A stretch of DNA of 64,000 nucleotides from Brachionus koreanus (taxonomy: Eukaryota; Rotifera; Eurotatoria; Ploima; Brachionidae): the NCBI GenBank assembly GCA_016987375.1, contig PJRA01000030.1, forward strand, positions 672,442 through 736,441, written 5' to 3'. Positions 59,064 to 64,000 of this stretch are shown piece after piece (within the stretch, counting starts at the first letter, position 1; every line of letters starts with the position of its first letter). The position numbers and the translations under genes were made by a program. The notes under the pieces are model-generated. The model worked only from the letters and a program-made list of their open reading frames with translations, was not told the origin of the DNA and did not search any database.

Positions 59064-59986
59064 TAAAATGAACTTAGTCTAAATGCCTAAAAAACAAAAT
59101 ATAATTTCAGTCATACAATAGAACAATTTACCACGAGAAAATAAAATATTTTCAACCAAGATTCAATTTCCTCAGAGTCATGAAATGCATAGTTTAAAAA
59201 GCTAAGAGGCAACACTGGGCGTCTGAACGAAGGAAAATTTTTGTTGAAGCAGCCCTAAAAGTATCTTCTTGAACTTGTCAAGTTATTTGTAAATTTCAAG
59301 TTGCTGTATTATTAAATACTATTATTTTCTGAGTCAAAGTTGAAAAATGCTAAAAGACAAAACTGGTCAAAATGAAAAAAGCTAAAAAATATTCACAATC
59401 ATCAATGTCAATACGCTCTCAATCTTCTTCTCTTATAAATAATTAATTGACAATTTTTAAAAAAATAATTAAATTATTATTTCAAAATATAATTGATGAA
59501 ATCAATTCTAACATTAATTTTAAATTTATTTTTTTGTTTGATTTTGCAAAAAAATTTCGAAAAAAAAGTGTTAATTACGTCGTAAAAGAATTCAAAATTT
59601 TTTTTTATATAAGTGATTCATTTTTTTAAAAGCAAAGCTTTTAGTGAGATTTTTACTTTGTTTAGAATTTATCTTTCTTTTGCAATTTCCAATTTGTTTT
59701 AGAGAGGATTAAAAATTATTTGAGGAATTCAATGAAACAAGAACGATAAAGTGATATTTAAATGTTGATAAAATTTTAGAAGTTTTTTTGAAAAGTAACT
59801 ATAGAGGATAAAAATTTTTTAAAAAAATCTATATCCGTTTGAAATTAATTCATAAATTTTGTGTATTGAATTAAAATGAATTTTCTATTTTTATTAATAA
59901 AATAATTGTTATAATTTATTATATTTTTGTTAAACATTAAAACTTTTCCATATTTGATCAGATCACCCGAAAGAAATAAAAGAGTA

Positions 59987-60008
59987 TTTTACGCTCATAA
60001 GCGTAAAA
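59987..60008. repeat. Perfect 9-bp hairpin
   Basis: TTTTACGCT, loop CATA, AGCGTAAAA. No downstream T-run or gene link is evident. Confidence 0.5.
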
Positions 60009-60030
60009 TTAAAATAAGTGTATATTTAAA

Positions 60031-60054
60031 AAAGTCACAGATTAATGTGACTTT
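60031..60054. repeat. Perfect 9-bp hairpin
   Basis: AAAGTCACA, loop GATTAA, TGTGACTTT; 22 nt after the previous hairpin. Confidence 0.5.
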
Positions 60055-61546
60055 CCATTGTAATTAAAACAAATATTTAACACTTAAAAAAAAATTATAT
60101 CAAATCAATCATTTAATTTATTAAATCTAAATTGATTGATTGGTTTTTTTCAAAGAATTCAGAAAATTTAACTTTTTTAAAACAGATATCTTAACTTTAA
60201 AAAGAAAAAGCAAAAATTCCAATTAATTTTAGTAATTTATCTAGAATTATATTTAAAGATGCTTTACAACAATGCTAATTTATTTTAAATGAAAATAATA
60301 ACTTTTTTTTTAAATTTAAGTTTAAGTTTAAAAATTAAATTATAATTAAACATAAAAATTAAGTATACGAAAAAGAAAACATATTTTTAGCACGAACTTG
60401 ATGCCTGGATTGTATTATGCACATAAATTAATAATATCTTGAACGAAAAATTAAAAGCCAATATGCGCAATTTAAATTTTAATTTAGCAGACGTTAATAA
60501 TAAAGTTGAAATTTGATTAAAGATTCTTTTTTTAATCAATTAACTCCCAATACAATTAAGCATTTTTTTTATTAATCTTTGGTTGTTTACTTAAAGTCAA
60601 AAAGCTTATCATTACATAATTCACCTTAAAGGTATACAATTAGAATGGCAGGCAGTCTAAACTAAAATCTTCTAAATTAGAATAATAAAAACAAAAATTT
60701 TTCAAATTTGGTTTAGACTAATTTAATTTAGCACAAAAAATGTACGTTTTTAACATCTAATTTTAGTTGTTTATTTTTTCTATACTTGGAGAGGCCGGGC
60801 ACACTGATTGAATACATGATAAATCAACTCAAAAATTAAAAATAATTATAATTTTTGAATGATAGTAAAACTAATTTTCTTAAAATGTGTAGAATAATTT
60901 TATATTTTTGTATATTTAAATGTTTATTTAAAATTAAGTGCTTAGAAAATATAGCTTTATAGGATAAAGTATCAAATACAAGTTGTGTATGAAGAAAAAT
61001 GTGTGGTTTTATCTTAAATTAACGGTTAAGACATAAATCTGGTCGATTGCATCCAATCAAGTCTAAACGAATACGAACACAAACTTTATTTTTTTAAACA
61101 AATTTAGCTCCTAAATACTGTTTTAATGGCTGTTTGATATCTAAATTAAATCTAGTTATCTATAGCTGTAAATAAAAAGAAAACTAAAAGCAAAAGCAAT
61201 TTCTCAACTTGAATAGCTAATTTTAAATTTGAGTTTATGATTTTTTTTTTATAAAATTAATTCAAAAGGCTATCTGTGTACATGCTTTTCTGTTGTTCAA
61301 TGCTAATGTTAATTTATAACACTAAAAGGGTCACGTTTTTCCATAGCACTTTCCATCTTAACAACAATTAGCATAATTAATTTAATTTCGCGTCAAGTAT
61401 TTAAAAAAATTTAGGCAAATTTATTTTTTTTTAAATTTTAATAAATCTGACACTGTCTCATATCTCTTTTTTTTTGTTAATTACGCAAAATATGCTGAAT
61501 TACGCCTTTAATATTTTGTCATAATTTAGACGATGATTTAACAAAA

Positions 61547-62428
61547 ATGTATTCAATTGACTTAGACGAATTGATAATAAAGACAGAAAATTTGGTAAAT
61601 TTAAATACGACTAGCAAACCAAAGCCATCACCGATAATGTCGCAAAAAACATATCGCAAAGTAAGACCAGAGTCTGTCAACGAGAAAAGTCTCGTCGGCT
61701 CTATGGTAAATTTAATACACGATTATGTGGGTGCCGATAAGCAGAGCTTGTCGAGTAGCAACCAGACAAACAATCAGAACGAGTTGAATGTTCCCAATGA
61801 GGTAAAGGAGCAGATTGAGTGGCTTCACTTTGAGCCATATGCGCTGGCTCGAACAGGCACTCAATTCACCAACAGCAACATAATCCTAGTCCTTGGATAC
61901 AAAACAGGCTACTCGGTCTGGTCAATTGATCTGGACGGAACGGCTACTGAAGCCCTATCAGTTCGAGAACCAAATATCAATCATGTTAAGCTCATTCAGT
62001 GTGAAAGTGAACAAAAATTATTATTAGCTGTTTGTAAATATTGTGTCGATGATGAAGTGGGTCAACCAGCTGTTTCACACGATCCAAACTCTATACTCAA
62101 TTTCATCGATGATGAAGCAACTGCTACAATTGTTGCGCCAAGTCAATCGAATTTTTCGGATGGCAAAAAGAACACAATCATGTTTGCTGATTTAACTACT
62201 GGTGAATGCTTAAAAGAAATTGTTTATGACGGTCTTATAATCGATTTGAAATCAAATGCGGACATATTATGTGTCAATAGTTATAATCGAATTGACGCAT
62301 TTGACTTGATTCATTTTGAGCACCAATTTTCAATAGAAACTTGCTATTCTCAAATAAGTAACTCCTCTGGAACTCTAATGAATCCCATTGCTCTTGGATC
62401 CAGATGGATTGCTTTTGCTGATAATAAA
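61547..62428 (+). CDS. BCAS3: BCAS3 homolog, first coding exon (gene continues beyond the window)
   Basis: The exon encodes 294 residues, ending GATAATAAA|GTAATT. BCAS3 is a WD40-like beta-propeller protein that works with PHAF1/C16orf70 at phagophores and in cell polarity. Family landmarks: SLVGSMVNLIHDYVG, EQIEWLHFEPYA, ILVLGYKTGYSVWSID, LSVREPNINHVKLI, LLLAVCKYC, TTGECLKEIVYDGLIIDLK and the closing NPIALGSRWIAFADNK, which is the strongest match. An acidic insert (about residues 170-205) separates two blades. No second exon was found with certainty in the next 1.5 kb. A TATAG acceptor at the very end of the window (about 63991-63995) is the only weak candidate, so the intron is at least 1.5 kb, long for this region. 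Confidence 0.9.
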
Positions 62429-64000
62429 GTAATTTTTTTATTCTTCTACACTTATTAAAAATGCTTTATGTAAAATCTTTTTGTTTAAATTTTCTAATAA
62501 GCTAAAAATTATATATTTTTACCGCTTGAAAAGTTAGAAGAAAATTCTTTCTAATTTTTTTTTTCATTTTTGAATATTTTTATAAAAAAAAATTTCTTCC
62601 AAGTTAAAATAAAAAAAATTCTCTAACTAAGTATGTAACTGTTAAGAACTCTTTAAATAAAAAAAATATTTGTCCAAATAATTCGAAAAAAAAAATTTCA
62701 AAAATTACCAAACAAAGATTTTGGACAATGTGAATAGAAATCCTTAAATGAACTGATTAGGAGAATATGATTATTCTATTTAAATGACGTTTGGTTCCTG
62801 TTCTTGAGAACCCTTTTATTAATATATTCCCAAATGAGATAAATATGCCTTTAATCAAGTGTTAATTAGTTATAATCATTAATTGAAAAATATCAATTTT
62901 GTTAAAGCTTTAACTTAAATTATAGAAACCGCGATAAAAACCAATTCAATGTCTTTGGATTTTTTAGTTATTTAATTAATTTTCTTTTAAGTTTTTAGCC
63001 AAGCTTATTTTCTAATCTAAAGAAATTTAATTACAATTGGAATTTTTAAATCTTATCCAAATTAAGTTAGCACATCATTAGCAGACTTTGACTTTTGGTG
63101 CAACTAAGTATGTTGCAGTTTGTTGCACTTGCAGAACTAATTAAGAGCCTTCAGAAAAAAAAGTTATTAGCTTTTTTAGCATTAATTTTTGTTCTATTTT
63201 TTTATTTTGTACCAAATTTCACAAAACCTTCTCTAAGAATTTATTTTAATAAGTTTAGATAAAATTTAAAAATTCCTATTCAGAAAAAGATGCTTGGCAA
63301 AAAACTTTCTGCTATTAACAAGTGTTCAAAAAATGTCATTTTATCATAAAATTGGACTTGCATGTCTAGGAAAACTGAAAAATAATATTTTTCTCTATGA
63401 GCTTTGGTTATTTAGAAATTAGACATTGCCTGCATGATATTTAGAAAAAGAAAAAGATGCATTGTATTTTCATTTGTATGATACAATGACATTTTTTGAA
63501 CCCTGGTTAATAGCAGAAAGTATTTATTACTTTTTTGTGACATAAATACATAACATTCAAACTCACACTCATAAAGCCAAAGTATATTTATTGATTTGTA
63601 TTTTTAATTGACCAGTAAAGCTGAGTTTAACCATATTTTATGGTTAAACCAATTGATGTTTCATTTAATATTTTATTCAAAAGTTATCTAAAATAGTTTA
63701 AAAGATTTTTGAAAATTTGGGTATAAATTCAAGTAATTCTTAAATAATTTTGTATCAATAGTCATTCAAGCGATGGTTACATTATTTTAATACTGTTCAA
63801 AGAATGAATTAAAAAAAAAACTTGATACAAAGATTTTAATAGAAAACATTATAGCTTAAATCAACGATGCAATTTGGTGGTTATATTTATTGCCTTTTAT
63901 TTCACATTTTTTTCGAAACTTATAAAAAAAAGGAAGTGTGAATTTTGGAGCAAAATTCAAAAACAAAAATTTAAAATTGAAATAATTTTTTATAGGTCTA
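62429..64000. other. BCAS3 first intron (to window edge)
   Basis: AT-rich sequence without supported exons. Contains a local inverted pair ACCATATTTTATGGT (about 63630-63645). The next exon lies at or beyond the window end. Confidence 0.6.

Larger units (their letters stand above)
59064..61546. other. Intergenic region with two short hairpins
   Basis: AT-rich. Perfect short stem-loops occur at 59987-60008 and 60031-60054. The open frame at 59447-59629 is Lys/Phe/Ile-rich low complexity. The last few hundred bases are the 5' flank of BCAS3; an acceptor-like TTTAG at 61526-61530 could end a 5' untranslated intron. Confidence 0.5.

Overview
The window is eukaryotic and animal. It is strongly AT-rich. 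Its genes are broken by short GT..AG introns (many 35-80 nt, a few of 0.3-1.6 kb) that end in T-rich tracts plus AG. The gene set includes a paired-domain/homeodomain Pax gene, a second homeobox gene, BCAS3, PPWD1, SQOR, TRM6, TMEM163-like and Spinster-like genes. Compact introns, AT richness and a mix of animal genes with AprA-type and AidB-type genes would suit a small invertebrate such as a monogonont rotifer (Brachionus-like). That taxonomic guess is inference only. All exon models were built by hand from splice sites, reading phase and family similarity; no search was run.

Layout. 1.3-2.9 kb: TRM6, the non-catalytic subunit of the tRNA m1A58 methyltransferase, in ten exons, with a broken inverted copy of one exon near 3.6 kb. 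5.6-6.2 kb: a secreted VWA protein (minus strand). 6.8-12.3 kb: two tandem secreted PhoPQ-related/AprA-type alpha/beta-hydrolase-like genes that differ in intron content. 13.8-17.1 kb: an intronless TMEM163-like cation transporter and a ten-exon AidB-type acyl-CoA dehydrogenase. 17.6-24.4 kb: a cluster of four small Ser/Ala/Gln/Pro/Phe-rich proteins sharing a C-terminal SSKW..AHQ.SN.G.AQF motif. Two of these sit in the 1394-bp arms of an apparently perfect inverted repeat. 25.3-26.2 kb: a divergent homeobox gene (minus). 27.5-31.1 kb: PPWD1 (minus, ten exons). 34.2-35.7 kb: SQOR.

38.3-41.6 kb: three tandem secreted proteins that combine EGF modules with a C-terminal domain resembling domain 4 of cholesterol-dependent cytolysins, without any pore-forming part. 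This is the best candidate for something undescribed. 44.9-47.6 kb: a Pax3/7-like gene with two candidate alternative first exons. 52.1-57.8 kb: two intronless Spinster-like MFS transporters that share a nearly identical 299-bp tract (gene conversion). Between them lie a dead LINE reverse transcriptase fragment, a GC-rich fold-back element and a leftover 3' end of a third Spinster copy. 61.5 kb to the end: the first coding exon of BCAS3, followed by a long intron that reaches the window edge.

The rest is AT-rich intergenic DNA holding LINE relics (about 20.3, 50.4, 54.5 and 58.9 kb), a short dispersed repeat bounded by TTAACACT, and two assembly gaps (35947-36625 and 50689-50804). The recurring theme is local duplication: tandem pairs or triplets, inverted copies and conversion tracts account for more than half of the recognisable genes.
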